This document shows, in pieces, positions 53,013-62,180 of a DNA stretch of 64,000 bases. The stretch lies in contig JAKOVQ010000017.1 in the NCBI GenBank assembly GCA_029781975.1, positions 504,074 through 568,073 on the forward strand, written 5' to 3'. Position numbers and translations under genes: made by a program. The DNA is from Acidobacteriota bacterium (GTDB lineage Bacteria; Acidobacteriota; Thermoanaerobaculia; UBA5066). The notes under the pieces were generated by a model. The model worked only from the letters and a program-made list of their open reading frames with translations, had not been told where the DNA came from and searched no databases. Each line of letters opens with the position of its first letter. The stretch's first letter is position 1.

Positions 53013-54707
53013 TCAATGCCCTCCGCCCGACTTGGCGAAGTCGATCAGGTGCGCCGGCGGCATGACGAGCTGGACGAGGAGGATGCCCATGACGACGAGG
53101 ACGATCCCGGCCAGGAAGACCCGGATCTGCTCCCCGCGCAGGTGGCGGCTCGCCGCCACCCCGAACTGGGCCCCGATGACCGAGCCGGCGAAGAGCGCCA
53201 CGGCCAGCATCACGTCCACCGTGTGGTTCGTGATCGCCTGCTGGAGCGCGACGTTCGACGAGGTGAGGACGATCTGGAACAGGTCGGTTCCGACCGCCAC
53301 GCGGGTGGGGATCCCGATGATGTAGATCATCGTCGGGAGCATGATGAAGCCCCCCCCGACTCCCAGGAACGCGGCGAGGACGCCGACCAGGAAGCCCGCG
53401 CCGACGGGGAGGAGGGCGGAGGCCCGGAGCCCCGAGCGGGGGAACTCGAGCTGGAGCGGGAGCCGCGCGAAGAAGAGCGTGAGCGCGCCCCGGGCGGGCT
53501 CGGCCCCGCCGGACCCGCCCCGCCACGCCCGGATCCCTTCGCGCAGCATCGTGAGGCCGATGAAGCCGAGGACGAGGACGTAGACGAGCTTGAGGAAGAA
53601 GTCGAAGTTCCCCAGGTTGCGCAGGACGCGCACGAGCTGGACCCCCGCGACGCCGCCCGCCCAGCCGCCTCCCACGATGAGGACGCCCATCTTGAAGTCC
53701 ACGTTCCCGAGGCGGGAGTGGGAAAGGGCGCCCGACGTGGCTCCCGCGGTGATCTGGGCGGCGTCGGTCGCGGCCGCCACCGCGGCGGGGATGCCGATGA
53801 AGATGAGGAGCGGCGTCATCAGGAAGCCGCCCCCCACGCCGAACAGGCCCGACAAGAAGCCCACGAGGGAGCCCAGCCCCGCGATGAGGAGCGGGTTGAG
53901 GGCCGTGCCGGCCACGGGGAAGTAGATCCGCAGCCTCTCGAGGAACCCCTCGGCCTTCGGCGTCCCCTCCTCGTGCCGCGCGCTCCGGATCATGGCGGCG
54001 GTCACCTCCCCGTGGCAGGCGTGGCAGGTCTGCTCCATCCGGGACGGGTTCACGCTCGACCGGACGTCGCTCGCCGGGAGGACCCGGTGCGCGTCGTGGC
54101 AGGAGGGACAGGTGGCCACGTCGACGATGCCGTGCGCGAGCGCCACCCCGTGCATCGTCCCCTCGTACCCCGGGACGCAGGCGGGAGGGAGGTCGGTGCG
54201 CCGGAGGACCTCCGGGTCGTCGTGGCAGTTCGCGCACGTCGTCGAGACGCGTTCCACCGAGGTCGGGGCGGCCTCCGAGCGCGCCGGGAGGATGACGTGG
54301 CTCCCGTGACACGAGACGCAGGTGGGCGCCAGGGCGTCCCCCGCGGCGACGGCGCGTCCGTGGGTGCTCGACCGGTACGCCTCCAGCTGCACCTCGTGGC
54401 AGCGCCCGCACGTCGCCGAGACCCTCACGCGGCTCACGGGAGAGGCGAGCGTCCCCGCCCCGGCGGGCGCGCCCGGCCCGTGGCAGCTCTCGCACGGCAG
54501 GCCCGTGTGGACCCCGCCGAGGGGCGCCTTCGCGCCGCGGGGGAAGAGGGGCTCCCGAGTCCCCTCCGCAAGGGCGATGGAGGCCGTCGCCACGAGGGCC
54601 GCGAGCAGGGCGACGAAGGGAGCCGCGACCGGCCGGGGCCGTGGCCTCGCCCCGCCCGGCCGGCGCAGGCGTCGCACCTTCGTCACCCGATCCCGGCGGC
54701 ACTGCAC
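53013..54707 (-). CDS. Six-haem cytochrome c fused to a TauE/SafE permease
   Basis: This 564-residue fusion has an N-terminal signal/anchor (about 27-48) and a periplasmic part (50-260). That part carries six CxxCH haem-c sites: CESCH, CGRCH, CVSCH, CANCH, CPSCH and CHACH, with extra His residues for axial ligands. From ~270 to the end is a full two-half TauE/SafE permease (GFLSGLFGVGGGFLMTPLL, GVLAAFLGVGGGFIMLPTMI, VGTDLFQIVL, VIGAQFGVAASRHLRGEQ). I chose the GTG at 54707 because GGAGG lies 5 bases upstream. A GTG at 54731 lacks such a site. The fusion suggests electron transfer tied to transport of, or reaction with, a redox-active anion. The substrate is not known. Confidence 0.88.
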   Translation of the reverse strand: MQCRRDRVTKVRRLRRPGGARPRPRPVAAPFVALLAALVATASIALAEGTREPLFPRGAKAPLGGVHTGLPCESCHGPGAPAGAGTLASPVSRVRVSATCGRCHEVQLEAYRSSTHGRAVAAGDALAPTCVSCHGSHVILPARSEAAPTSVERVSTTCANCHDDPEVLRRTDLPPACVPGYEGTMHGVALAHGIVDVATCPSCHDAHRVLPASDVRSSVNPSRMEQTCHACHGEVTAAMIRSARHEEGTPKAEGFLERLRIYFPVAGTALNPLLIAGLGSLVGFLSGLFGVGGGFLMTPLLIFIGIPAAVAAATDAAQITAGATSGALSHSRLGNVDFKMGVLIVGGGWAGGVAGVQLVRVLRNLGNFDFFLKLVYVLVLGFIGLTMLREGIRAWRGGSGGAEPARGALTLFFARLPLQLEFPRSGLRASALLPVGAGFLVGVLAAFLGVGGGFIMLPTMIYIIGIPTRVAVGTDLFQIVLTSSNVALQQAITNHTVDVMLAVALFAGSVIGAQFGVAASRHLRGEQIRVFLAGIVLVVMGILLVQLVMPPAHLIDFAKSGGGH

Positions 54708-54752
54708 GGTCGCCTCCGGAGCAATTCCCACGCCCGAATCCGTAAGCGACTG

Positions 54753-54772
54753 GAGAGCACCGATTTGCTCTC
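54753..54772. repeat. Perfect inverted repeat in the gap between cassettes 3 and 4
   Basis: Arms GAGAGCA and TGCTCTC are separated by 6 bases. It lies 46 bases upstream of the cytochrome-permease start, in a 226-base gap that otherwise shows no gene. It could be an operator or an RNA hairpin. Confidence 0.4.
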
Positions 54773-54933
54773 GCGTGCCGAGAGGACCCGAAGCGCTGCG
54801 TTACCTTCTCTTCCCATGCGCGGGAACCGCGCTACTCACGTCGGGACGAGCCGCGACATCGCCCGGCTCCCCCGTTTCGAGCGGGACCGAACTGCGGGCG
54901 CCGAACGGCACGGGGCGCTCCGGCGCCGGTCGC

Positions 54934-57900
54934 TCACGACCGCGTCGGGGAGGAGGCCGCGAGCGCGCGCTCCTCGGCCTGGAGGAAGGCGTCGACGTAC
55001 GTGGAGACCCGCGACTCGGAGGTCATCCACATGTCGAGCTGGGCGGCGAAGCGGAGCAGGTGGCCCACCGTCCGGAGCGCCTCCTGGCCGCTCTCGACGT
55101 CGACCCCCCGGAGCATCGCGTTGAGGAGGTCCGACCTCACCTGGGCCGTGAAGCCGCGGATCCGGAGGACCTGGGCCATGAACTCCCCCCGCAGCGTCCG
55201 CTGCCACGGGGCGGCGCCGCCGCCGCGGAGCCGGACGCTGACGTGGTTGGCGTTCTGGTTCTCCGAGAGGAACGCGTCGACGATGGCGAAGTGGTAGGCC
55301 TGCCGCGAGTTCAGGTTGAGGTAGCAGTCGGTGACGCAGGCGTAGTTCGGCTGGCCCAGGGACCTCGTGGCGTCCTCCCGCATGGTGCTCAGCATCACCG
55401 AGGCGAAGCCGCCGAGGACCGGCGCCCCCAGCCGGACGCTCTCCAGGCCCTCGTCCCCGAGCCCCCTCCAGAGCCCCTGGAACGGGACGCACACGACGTC
55501 CTCGGGCTTCACGCCCTTCCTGGTCACCGCCGTCCCGGGGCGGATCCCGCCCCCCAGGTCGATCAGGTGCAGGAAGACGTTCGGGGGCGCGTCGAGCCGG
55601 ACGACCCCGCCGACCTTCGCGCTCCTCAGGGAGTCGCCGATCTCGAACATCGCCTGGATGGCCGCCTCGTGGGCGAAGCGGATGACGTCGTGCAGCGACT
55701 GGCACGCCCAGGACCCGATGAAGGTCGACCCCGAGAGCTTCGTCAGCTTCCCCGAGAGGACGGGCGGGAGCCCGAGCGACCGCCTTCCCAGGAGCGTCAC
55801 CGGCTGGCTCCCCCTGAGCTCGGGCCAGAGGGCCCCGTCGTAGACCCGGTGCGCCGCCGCGTCGAGGCTGACGACATCTCCGGGCTTCAACGCCGCGAGG
55901 GCCCCCTCGACGCCGAACAGGCTCGGCACGCGGAACTCGCGAAGGATCGACGCCGCGTGCCCCAGGACGCTCCCCCGCTCCACGATCACCCCGCAGACGC
56001 GCGGGAGGAGCCGGACGCAGTCGGCGAGCAGCCGGGGAGCCACGAGGATCGAGCCGGCCGGCAGGAGCTCCTCGTCCTCCCTGGTCCGCGTCACGTGCAC
56101 GGGGCCGACGGCCCGTCCCGGCCACACCTCGTCGCCCCCGCGGAGGCGGACGACGGCGCCCCGCGGCTCCTCGCGGGACTCCCTGTCCGGCCTCTCCGTC
56201 CGGAGGGGCCTGGCCTGGAGGAAGTAGACCCCTCCCGTCTCGTCCACGGCCCACTCGATGTCCTGGGGCCTGCCGAAGTAGCGCTCCACGCCCAGCGCCT
56301 GCGCCGCCAGGTGCTGGATCTCCGGGTCCGCGACGGCCGGCTGCACGCTCGCCTCGCCGGTCACCCCCTCCTGGACCACGCCGCCGCCGACGGAGCTCGC
56401 CACGCGTACCCCCTTGCGCGCGACGCGGCGCTCGAGGACCGCGTGCGGCGCCCGCCGCGAGACGACGAACGTGTCCACGTTGGCGGTCCCGGCCGACGCC
56501 TCGCTCCCCAGCCCGCGCACGGCGGTCAGGAGGATCACGTTCGCCTTCGCGTCGTCGGGGCGCCGCGTGAACAGGACCCCCGAGGCGCGGGCCCTGACCA
56601 TCCGCTGCATCAGGACGGCCATCGGGCTGTCGACCTCGGCGATCCCCCAGGCCCGCCGGTAGAAGAAGGCGCGCGGGGAGAAGCGGCTTCGCACGACGCT
56701 CCTCCAGGCCTCGACGACCCCCGCTCGCGCCACGTTGAGGACGCTGTCGAACTGCCCGGCGAACGAGACCTCGCTGTCCTCCCCCGTGGCGCTCGACCGG
56801 ATGGCCACGCCGTCGAGCGGGTCCTCGCACAGCGCGTCGTAGGCGCTCTCGATGGCCCGCGCCACCGCCGCCGGGACGGTCGCCTCGTCGATCATCCCCT
56901 GGGCCAGCGCGCACCGCTGCTCGAGGTCCTTCGGCGCGTCGAGCCGGGCCGGGGACAGCACGGTCCGGAGCTTGCTCGCCAGGTCGCCGCTCTCGAGGAA
57001 CAGCCGGTACGCCTCCGTCGTGAGGACCACGGACCGCGGGACGCCGAGCCCGAGGTCCCCGTCCAGCCGGGCGAGGTTCGCCGCCTTCCCTCCCGCCATC
57101 GGGGCGGTCTTCGTCGTGATCGCGGACAGGGGGAGGACGAGCCTCGGGTCCTCCGACTCGGGAGCCTTCGCGAGGTACTCCGACACGTCCCGCCGGATGC
57201 CGGTGACCACGTTCGCGAGGTCGAAGTACCGGTCGCCGCACAGCTCGTTCAGGACGTGGATCAGCTCCGTCGTCCCGTCGAACAGGGCGCGGATCCCGAT
57301 CCGCACCCGGGGGTGGCGGTAGGAGGTCCACGACGACTCCTCCTCGAGGTCCGAAAGGCTCGCAAGCAGCTCGTTGTTGATGGCGAGGAGCCTGCGGAAC
57401 AGCGTGTACCTCTCGCGCATCCGGGCGGCCTCGCTCGTCGAGGCCGGTCTCGAGATCCCCGGCAGGAGAGGGTCCGCGACGGCCCTCAGGACCCTGCCGA
57501 CCCGCTCCGGCGGGGGCTCGGCGGCCACCACGCGCGGCTCTCCGGCGATCACCATCGGGTCCCACGCGATCGGCGCGCGGGACGGGCCCCGGACCCTCCC
57601 GAGGAGGCCGATGAGGAGCCCCGTCGCCAGGCAGACCGCCAGGGCGAGGAAGCCGTACGAGAGGGACCGCTCGTGCGCGAGGGTGTGGAGGGTGAGGGGC
57701 AGCCCGACGTGAGCGAGCGTGACGCGGGCGCTCCGGGACCCCGCGAGCTCGCCCCGGGTCGTCTCGAAGACCGACACCTCCAGGTCGCCCGGCGGAGCGG
57801 CCGACGTCACGGGGACGTCCACCGAGAAGCGGCGCCGGCCGTCCCGCTCGTCGCCGAGGACGACGCTCCCGGGCGAGATGCGATAGAGCCCCTCCCGCTG

Positions 57901-58350
57901 CTTCAGCCTAACGAAGTGCTCCACCAGGAGCCGCGCGTCGGGCCGCGGCCGCTCCAGCCGGATGCCCGCCCCGAGCGTGTCGAACCCGAGCTCGAGCCGC
58001 TCGCGCAGCGCCGGGGACGCGGCGGACGCGAGGGCCGCGGAGGTGGAGACGTCGTACAGGGTGGGGGCGTTCCGGATCGTGACGTGCTCGACGCCGCCCC
58101 AGATGAGGCCTCCGATCCGGGCCCGCCGGTTGAAGAGCTCGTCGACCCGCGGGCCCGTGACCCTGACGACGATCTGCGAGCCCTCGTCCGCCCACCCCTG
58201 CACGTGGATGGTCGCGCCGTGGTAGAAGGTCCCGGCCGCGATCACGTCCGGCCGGACGAGGACCGAGAGCTCCGCGCGGCCCGGGGCGGAGGCCCCGAGG
58301 AGGCCGAGGGCGAGGAGCGCCGGGACCGGGAGGGGGGGACGGACCCTCAC
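54934..58350 (-). CDS. TIGR02186 protein fused to PEP-synthase-like phosphotransferase (copy 4)
   Basis: This is a 1138-residue fusion starting at GTG. Residues 1-255 match the TIGR02186 type: signal peptide, VLVRPDVIAAGTFYHGATIHVQGWADEGSQIVVRVTG, then membrane helix YGFLALAVCLATGLLIGLLG. After a short linker comes the helical segment RYTLFRRLLAINNELLASLSDLEEE. The ATP-binding domain follows (GGKAANLARL, AIRSSATGEDSEVSFAGQFDSVLNV, DIEWAVDETGGVYFLQARPL). The phosphohistidine domain has SVLGHAASILREFRVP, and the C-terminal domain has SLHDVIRFAHEAAI, LIDLGGGIRPGT and YHFAIVDAFLSENQNANHVSVRLRGGGAA. The membrane helix places the first part in the periplasm and the kinase-like part in the cytoplasm. 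Confidence 0.85.
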   Translation of the reverse strand: MRVRPPLPVPALLALGLLGASAPGRAELSVLVRPDVIAAGTFYHGATIHVQGWADEGSQIVVRVTGPRVDELFNRRARIGGLIWGGVEHVTIRNAPTLYDVSTSAALASAASPALRERLELGFDTLGAGIRLERPRPDARLLVEHFVRLKQREGLYRISPGSVVLGDERDGRRRFSVDVPVTSAAPPGDLEVSVFETTRGELAGSRSARVTLAHVGLPLTLHTLAHERSLSYGFLALAVCLATGLLIGLLGRVRGPSRAPIAWDPMVIAGEPRVVAAEPPPERVGRVLRAVADPLLPGISRPASTSEAARMRERYTLFRRLLAINNELLASLSDLEEESSWTSYRHPRVRIGIRALFDGTTELIHVLNELCGDRYFDLANVVTGIRRDVSEYLAKAPESEDPRLVLPLSAITTKTAPMAGGKAANLARLDGDLGLGVPRSVVLTTEAYRLFLESGDLASKLRTVLSPARLDAPKDLEQRCALAQGMIDEATVPAAVARAIESAYDALCEDPLDGVAIRSSATGEDSEVSFAGQFDSVLNVARAGVVEAWRSVVRSRFSPRAFFYRRAWGIAEVDSPMAVLMQRMVRARASGVLFTRRPDDAKANVILLTAVRGLGSEASAGTANVDTFVVSRRAPHAVLERRVARKGVRVASSVGGGVVQEGVTGEASVQPAVADPEIQHLAAQALGVERYFGRPQDIEWAVDETGGVYFLQARPLRTERPDRESREEPRGAVVRLRGGDEVWPGRAVGPVHVTRTREDEELLPAGSILVAPRLLADCVRLLPRVCGVIVERGSVLGHAASILREFRVPSLFGVEGALAALKPGDVVSLDAAAHRVYDGALWPELRGSQPVTLLGRRSLGLPPVLSGKLTKLSGSTFIGSWACQSLHDVIRFAHEAAIQAMFEIGDSLRSAKVGGVVRLDAPPNVFLHLIDLGGGIRPGTAVTRKGVKPEDVVCVPFQGLWRGLGDEGLESVRLGAPVLGGFASVMLSTMREDATRSLGQPNYACVTDCYLNLNSRQAYHFAIVDAFLSENQNANHVSVRLRGGGAAPWQRTLRGEFMAQVLRIRGFTAQVRSDLLNAMLRGVDVESGQEALRTVGHLLRFAAQLDMWMTSESRVSTYVDAFLQAEERALAASSPTRS

Positions 58351-58357
58351 GACCGCC

Positions 58358-59275
58358 TCACTGCCCCGCCAGGTGGGAGAGGTAGAGGTCGGGCTCCCGG
58401 AAGAGCTCGACGCCGATCGTCCCCGCGACGGCCAGGACGATCAGGGCCAGGAGGATCTTCAGCTGGTCCGCGCGCAGCCGGCGGCCCAGGACGGTTCCGG
58501 CCATCGCCCCCGCGGTCGAGCCGAGCGCGAGGAGCACCGCGAGGATGAAGTCGACCGTGTGGTTGCTTTCCGCCTGGAGCACCGTCACGAGCATGCAGGT
58601 CAGGAGGATCTGGAACAGGCTCGTCCCGGCGACGACGTGCATCCTCATCCGGAGCACGTAGAGCATGAGGGGGACCATGATGAAGCCCCCGCCCACCCCC
58701 ATCATCGCCGCCAGGACGCCGCCCAGCAGGCCCATCCCCAGGGGGAGGAGGGCGGAGACCTCGATGTCGGACTTCTCGAAGCGCACGCGTCCGGGCAGGC
58801 CGTCGATCCACCGGCGGCGCGGGATCGGGTCGAACCGCCGCTCGGCCATGTAGGCGCCCCGGCGCCAGGTCCGGAGCGCCTCGAGGAGCATGTAGCCCCC
58901 GACGCCCCCCAGCAGCACGACGTAGAGGCAGCGGATCACGACGTTGGCCGGCCCGAACCGGTTCAGCCAGAGGAGGAGGCGGACCCCGAGGACGCTCCCC
59001 ACCGAGCCCCCCGCGAAGAGGACGAACCCCATCCGGTAGTCGACGGTGCCCGCCCGCGAGTGGGCGAGGGTCCCGGCCGTCGACGCCGCCACGAACGGAG
59101 CGGCTCCCGACCCCGCCGCCACCATCGGCGGGATCCCGAGGAACATCAGGAAGGGCGTCAGGAGGAACCCGCCGCCGACCCCGAAGAGGCCCGACAGGAG
59201 CCCGACGATCGCGCCGATGCCAATCACGAGCGGGATCTGGACGCTCATCTGGGCGATCGGGAGGAACACCCACAT
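58358..59275 (-). CDS. TauE/SafE-family permease (cassette 4)
   Basis: This 305-residue protein has about eight helices in two halves. The motifs are VGLLSGLFGVGGGFLLTPFL and GGVLAAMMGVGGGFIMVPLML, then HVVAGTSLFQILLTC and a charged central loop (about 145-180). It is most similar by eye to the 47180 copy, sharing RADQLKILL near the C-terminus. It lies 7 bases before the TIGR02186/PEP-synthase-like fusion and 50 bases after the sigma-54 activator gene. The substrate is unknown. Confidence 0.88.
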   Translation of the reverse strand: MWVFLPIAQMSVQIPLVIGIGAIVGLLSGLFGVGGGFLLTPFLMFLGIPPMVAAGSGAAPFVAASTAGTLAHSRAGTVDYRMGFVLFAGGSVGSVLGVRLLLWLNRFGPANVVIRCLYVVLLGGVGGYMLLEALRTWRRGAYMAERRFDPIPRRRWIDGLPGRVRFEKSDIEVSALLPLGMGLLGGVLAAMMGVGGGFIMVPLMLYVLRMRMHVVAGTSLFQILLTCMLVTVLQAESNHTVDFILAVLLALGSTAGAMAGTVLGRRLRADQLKILLALIVLAVAGTIGVELFREPDLYLSHLAGQ

Positions 59276-59325
59276 GCGCCCTCACCTCCCGGCGGTCCCT
59301 CGAGGCCGCCCGCCGGCCGTCCGGC

Positions 59326-60702
59326 TCAGTCCGTGCCGAGCCCGTAGTGCTTGGTCTTCTCCCAGAGGGTCTTCCGGCTCACCCCCAGGAGCTGCGCCGC
59401 CTCGCTCCGCCGCCCGTCGGTGGCGGCCAGGGCCGCGCGGATCGTCTCGACCTCCGCCCGCTCGACCGCTTCCTGCAGGGTCATGGTCTGGCGGGAGGGC
59501 GCCCGGCGGGGCGCCCGGCTGGCGGCCACGAGGCCCGGCGGGACGTCCTCGATCCCGATCTTGGCGCGCCGGCAGAAGAGCGCCGCCCTCTCCACCACGT
59601 TGCGCAGCTCCCGGACGTTCCCCGGCCAGGCGTAGGCGTCGAAGGCCTCGAGCACCTCGTCCGAGAAGCCCTCGATCGGCTTGTTCCGGTCCTTCGTGAA
59701 CTCCGAGAGGAAGGCGCCGGCCAGGATCGGGATGTCCTCGCGCCGCTCGCGGAGCGCCGGGAGGTGGATCGTCACCGTGTTGATGCGGAAGAAGAGGTCC
59801 TCCCGGAAGCTCCCCTCGCCCATCTCCTCCTCGAGCGGCCTCAGGGAGGCCGAGACGATCCGGACGTCCACCTCGATGGTCCTCTGGGAGCCGAGGCGCT
59901 CGATCTGCCGCTCCTGGAGGACCCGCAGGAGCTTCACCTGGAACGAGAGCGGCAGGTCGCCGATCTCGTCCAGGAAGAGGGTCCCGCCCGACGCCGCCTC
60001 GAACCGCCCGATGCGCCGCTCCGTGGCGCCCGTGAACGCCCCCTTCTCGTAGCCGAAGAGCTCGGACTCCAGGAGCGACTCCGGGAGCGACGCGCAGCTC
60101 ACCCGGATGTAGGGACGCGCGCGGCGGCGCGAGTTGAAGTGGACGGCCGAGGCCACGAGCTCCTTGCCCGTCCCGCTCTCGCCCTGCACGAGGACGTTGG
60201 CGTCGGAGTCGGCCACGACCTTGATGAGCTCGAAGACCTCCTGCATCGCCTTGCCCTTGCCGATGATGCTGCCGAACGAGAAGCGCTTCTCGAGCTGCTC
60301 CTGCAGGCGGATGTTCTGCTCCTTGAGCTGGCGGAACGAGCAGACGTTGTTCAGCCTCACCACGAGCTGGACGATGGAGAAGGGCTTGGTGATGAAGTCC
60401 GCCGCGCCCTGCCTCATCGCCTCGACGGCGGACTCGATCGTCCCGTGCGCCGTGATGATGACCACCGTCGTGCTGGGCTCGAGCTCCTTCACCTGCTGCA
60501 GGAGCTCGAGGCCGTCGACGTGGGGCATCATCAGGTCCGTGAGGACGAGGTCGTGGCGGTGACGCTCGAAGAGCGTCATCGCCTTCGCGCCGTCCTCGAC
60601 GACGTCGACGGTCCATCCTTCCTTCCGGAGGGCGTCGGCGATGGTGATGCGCAGGAGCGGCTCGTCCTCCGCCACGAGGAGCCTCCGGCCGCAGATCGTC
60701 AT
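59326..60702 (-). CDS. NtrC-family sigma-54-dependent response regulator (second in window)
   Basis: This 458-residue protein has a receiver with D56 in [13 protein letters not shown], an AAA+ domain with Walker A GESGTGKE at 174-181, GAFTGA at 221-226 and GTLFLDEIG, and a Fis-type helix-turn-helix ([26 protein letters not shown]). All motifs for sigma-54 activation are present. Its ATG overlaps the kinase gene's TGA (ATGA), so the two form a two-component pair. Targets are probably the neighbouring permease cassettes, but no convincing -24/-12 element was found in front of them. Confidence 0.93.
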   Translation of the reverse strand: MTICGRRLLVAEDEPLLRITIADALRKEGWTVDVVEDGAKAMTLFERHRHDLVLTDLMMPHVDGLELLQQVKELEPSTTVVIITAHGTIESAVEAMRQGAADFITKPFSIVQLVVRLNNVCSFRQLKEQNIRLQEQLEKRFSFGSIIGKGKAMQEVFELIKVVADSDANVLVQGESGTGKELVASAVHFNSRRRARPYIRVSCASLPESLLESELFGYEKGAFTGATERRIGRFEAASGGTLFLDEIGDLPLSFQVKLLRVLQERQIERLGSQRTIEVDVRIVSASLRPLEEEMGEGSFREDLFFRINTVTIHLPALRERREDIPILAGAFLSEFTKDRNKPIEGFSDEVLEAFDAYAWPGNVRELRNVVERAALFCRRAKIGIEDVPPGLVAASRAPRRAPSRQTMTLQEAVERAEVETIRAALAATDGRRSEAAQLLGVSRKTLWEKTKHYGLGTD

Positions 60703-62180
60703 GACGGCGCCTCTTCCTTCGTCCCCGGATGGTCGAGCGGGAGGACGACCCGGAACGTGGTCCCCTTCCCTTCCTCGCTGTCCAGGCCGATCCGGCCCCC
60801 GTGGGCCGCGACGATGTTGTAGCTCACCGCCAGGCCGAGCCCCGTCCCCTGGCCCACCTCGCGCGTCGAGAAGAAGGGGTCGAAGATCCGCTCCCGGATC
60901 GCCTCCGGGACGCCGACGCCCGTGTCCGACACCTCCACCACGGCCTCCCGCTCCTCGACCCGCGTCCGGAGCGTCAGGACGCCCCCGTGGGGCATCGCCT
61001 GGATGGCGTTGAGGACGAGATTGAGGAAGAGCTGGTCCATCTGGAATCGGTCCGCGAGGACCGTCGGCTCGACCTCCGCGAGGTCGAAGACGACCTCCAC
61101 GTGGCCCCTCAGGACCTGGTACTGGACGAGCTCGGCGACGTGCCGCAGGGCGTGGTTGAGGGACGTGGGCTCGAGCCGGACCGGGGTCGTCCTGGCGAGG
61201 TCGAGGAGGTCCAGGACCGTGTGCTCGATCCGCTTGATGCCGTCCTCGACGAGCCCCAGGTAGCGGTCTCGCGTCTCCGCGTCCCCGGGGTCCTTCCGGA
61301 TGGTCTCGAGGCAGGTCAGGATGCCGGCGAGCGGGTTGTTCACCTCGTGGGCGATCCCCGCGGCCAGCGTCCCGAGGGAGGCCATCTTCTCGGTGTGCGC
61401 CAGCTGGGCCCGGCGCGCCGAGTCGCGCTCCCGCGCGTGTCCCAGCTCGACCATCATCCGATTGAAGGCGGCGGCCAGCTCCCCCACCTCGTCCCAGCGC
61501 CTCACGTCGGCGCGCGCGCTCAGGTCGCCCCTCCCGGCCTGCCTCATCGTGTTGTGCAGGCTGAGGATCGGCCGGATCAGCGTCTCGACGTAGACGGCCG
61601 TCAGGATGGAGTTCCCCAGGAGGAGGACGAGCGCCACGAGGCCGGCCCGCCTGGCGACGGCCCGGACCTCCTCCTCGACGGGGGCGAGGGAGACGCCCAG
61701 CACGAGGGAGCCCCAGTACCGCGTGGAGATCGCCAGCGGCGTGCGGAACTCGAGGACGCGCTCCCCCTCCCGGAACGTGGTCGCCTCCACCGCGGTCGGC
61801 TCGCCGACGGCGCTCCGGTCGAGGGCCCTCTCGAAGCGCTTCCCGATGAGCGAGACGAGGTTCGAGTGGGTGACCGTCCCACCGGCGTCCGTCACGATCA
61901 CGTAGAGCGCCAGCCCCCTGTTGCGGTCGAGGATCCCGGTGATGTAGTCGTCGATCAGGCCGTCCTCGTTCACCAGGCCGAGGTCCTCGTAGAGGAAGGC
62001 GTCGGTGAGCGGCACCGCGCTGGTCTCCGCGAGGCTCATCCCGCGGCTGCGGATCTCGTCGTAGCGGGTCTGGCGCCCCCGGACGACCGTGAGGACGGTG
62101 ACGATCCCCATCGTGACGACGATGAGGGTGTTCGAGTAGAGGAAGAACTTCGCGCGCAGGCCCAGCCGCAGCACGTTCAC
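60699..62180 (-). CDS. Membrane sensor histidine kinase (NtrB/ZraS-like)
   Basis: This 493-residue protein starts at GTG overlapping the PhnD-like gene's TGA (GTGA). It has membrane helices at about 12-32 and 180-200 with a ~145-residue periplasmic Cache-like sensor between. A HAMP domain follows, then HisKA with H278 in AAGIAHEVNNPLAGI, and HATPase with LNLVLNAIQAMPHGG, DTGVGVP and GQGTGLGLAV. The overlap chain binding protein-kinase-regulator suggests that the periplasmic PhnD-like protein presents a ligand to this kinase. Confidence 0.93.
   Translation of the reverse strand: MNVLRLGLRAKFFLYSNTLIVVTMGIVTVLTVVRGRQTRYDEIRSRGMSLAETSAVPLTDAFLYEDLGLVNEDGLIDDYITGILDRNRGLALYVIVTDAGGTVTHSNLVSLIGKRFERALDRSAVGEPTAVEATTFREGERVLEFRTPLAISTRYWGSLVLGVSLAPVEEEVRAVARRAGLVALVLLLGNSILTAVYVETLIRPILSLHNTMRQAGRGDLSARADVRRWDEVGELAAAFNRMMVELGHARERDSARRAQLAHTEKMASLGTLAAGIAHEVNNPLAGILTCLETIRKDPGDAETRDRYLGLVEDGIKRIEHTVLDLLDLARTTPVRLEPTSLNHALRHVAELVQYQVLRGHVEVVFDLAEVEPTVLADRFQMDQLFLNLVLNAIQAMPHGGVLTLRTRVEEREAVVEVSDTGVGVPEAIRERIFDPFFSTREVGQGTGLGLAVSYNIVAAHGGRIGLDSEEGKGTTFRVVLPLDHPGTKEEAPS

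Noticed and set aside
54720-54735. Sigma-54-like element GGGCGTG-GGAA-TTGCT (minus) near the cytochrome-permease start
   Set aside because: The predicted start (about 54710) would leave out the strong GGAGG ribosome site at 54713-54717, and the -24 box has three mismatches.
54765-54780. CGGCACG on the minus strand near the inverted repeat at 54753
   Set aside because: No -12 box lies at the required spacing; the sequence there is AGCAA.
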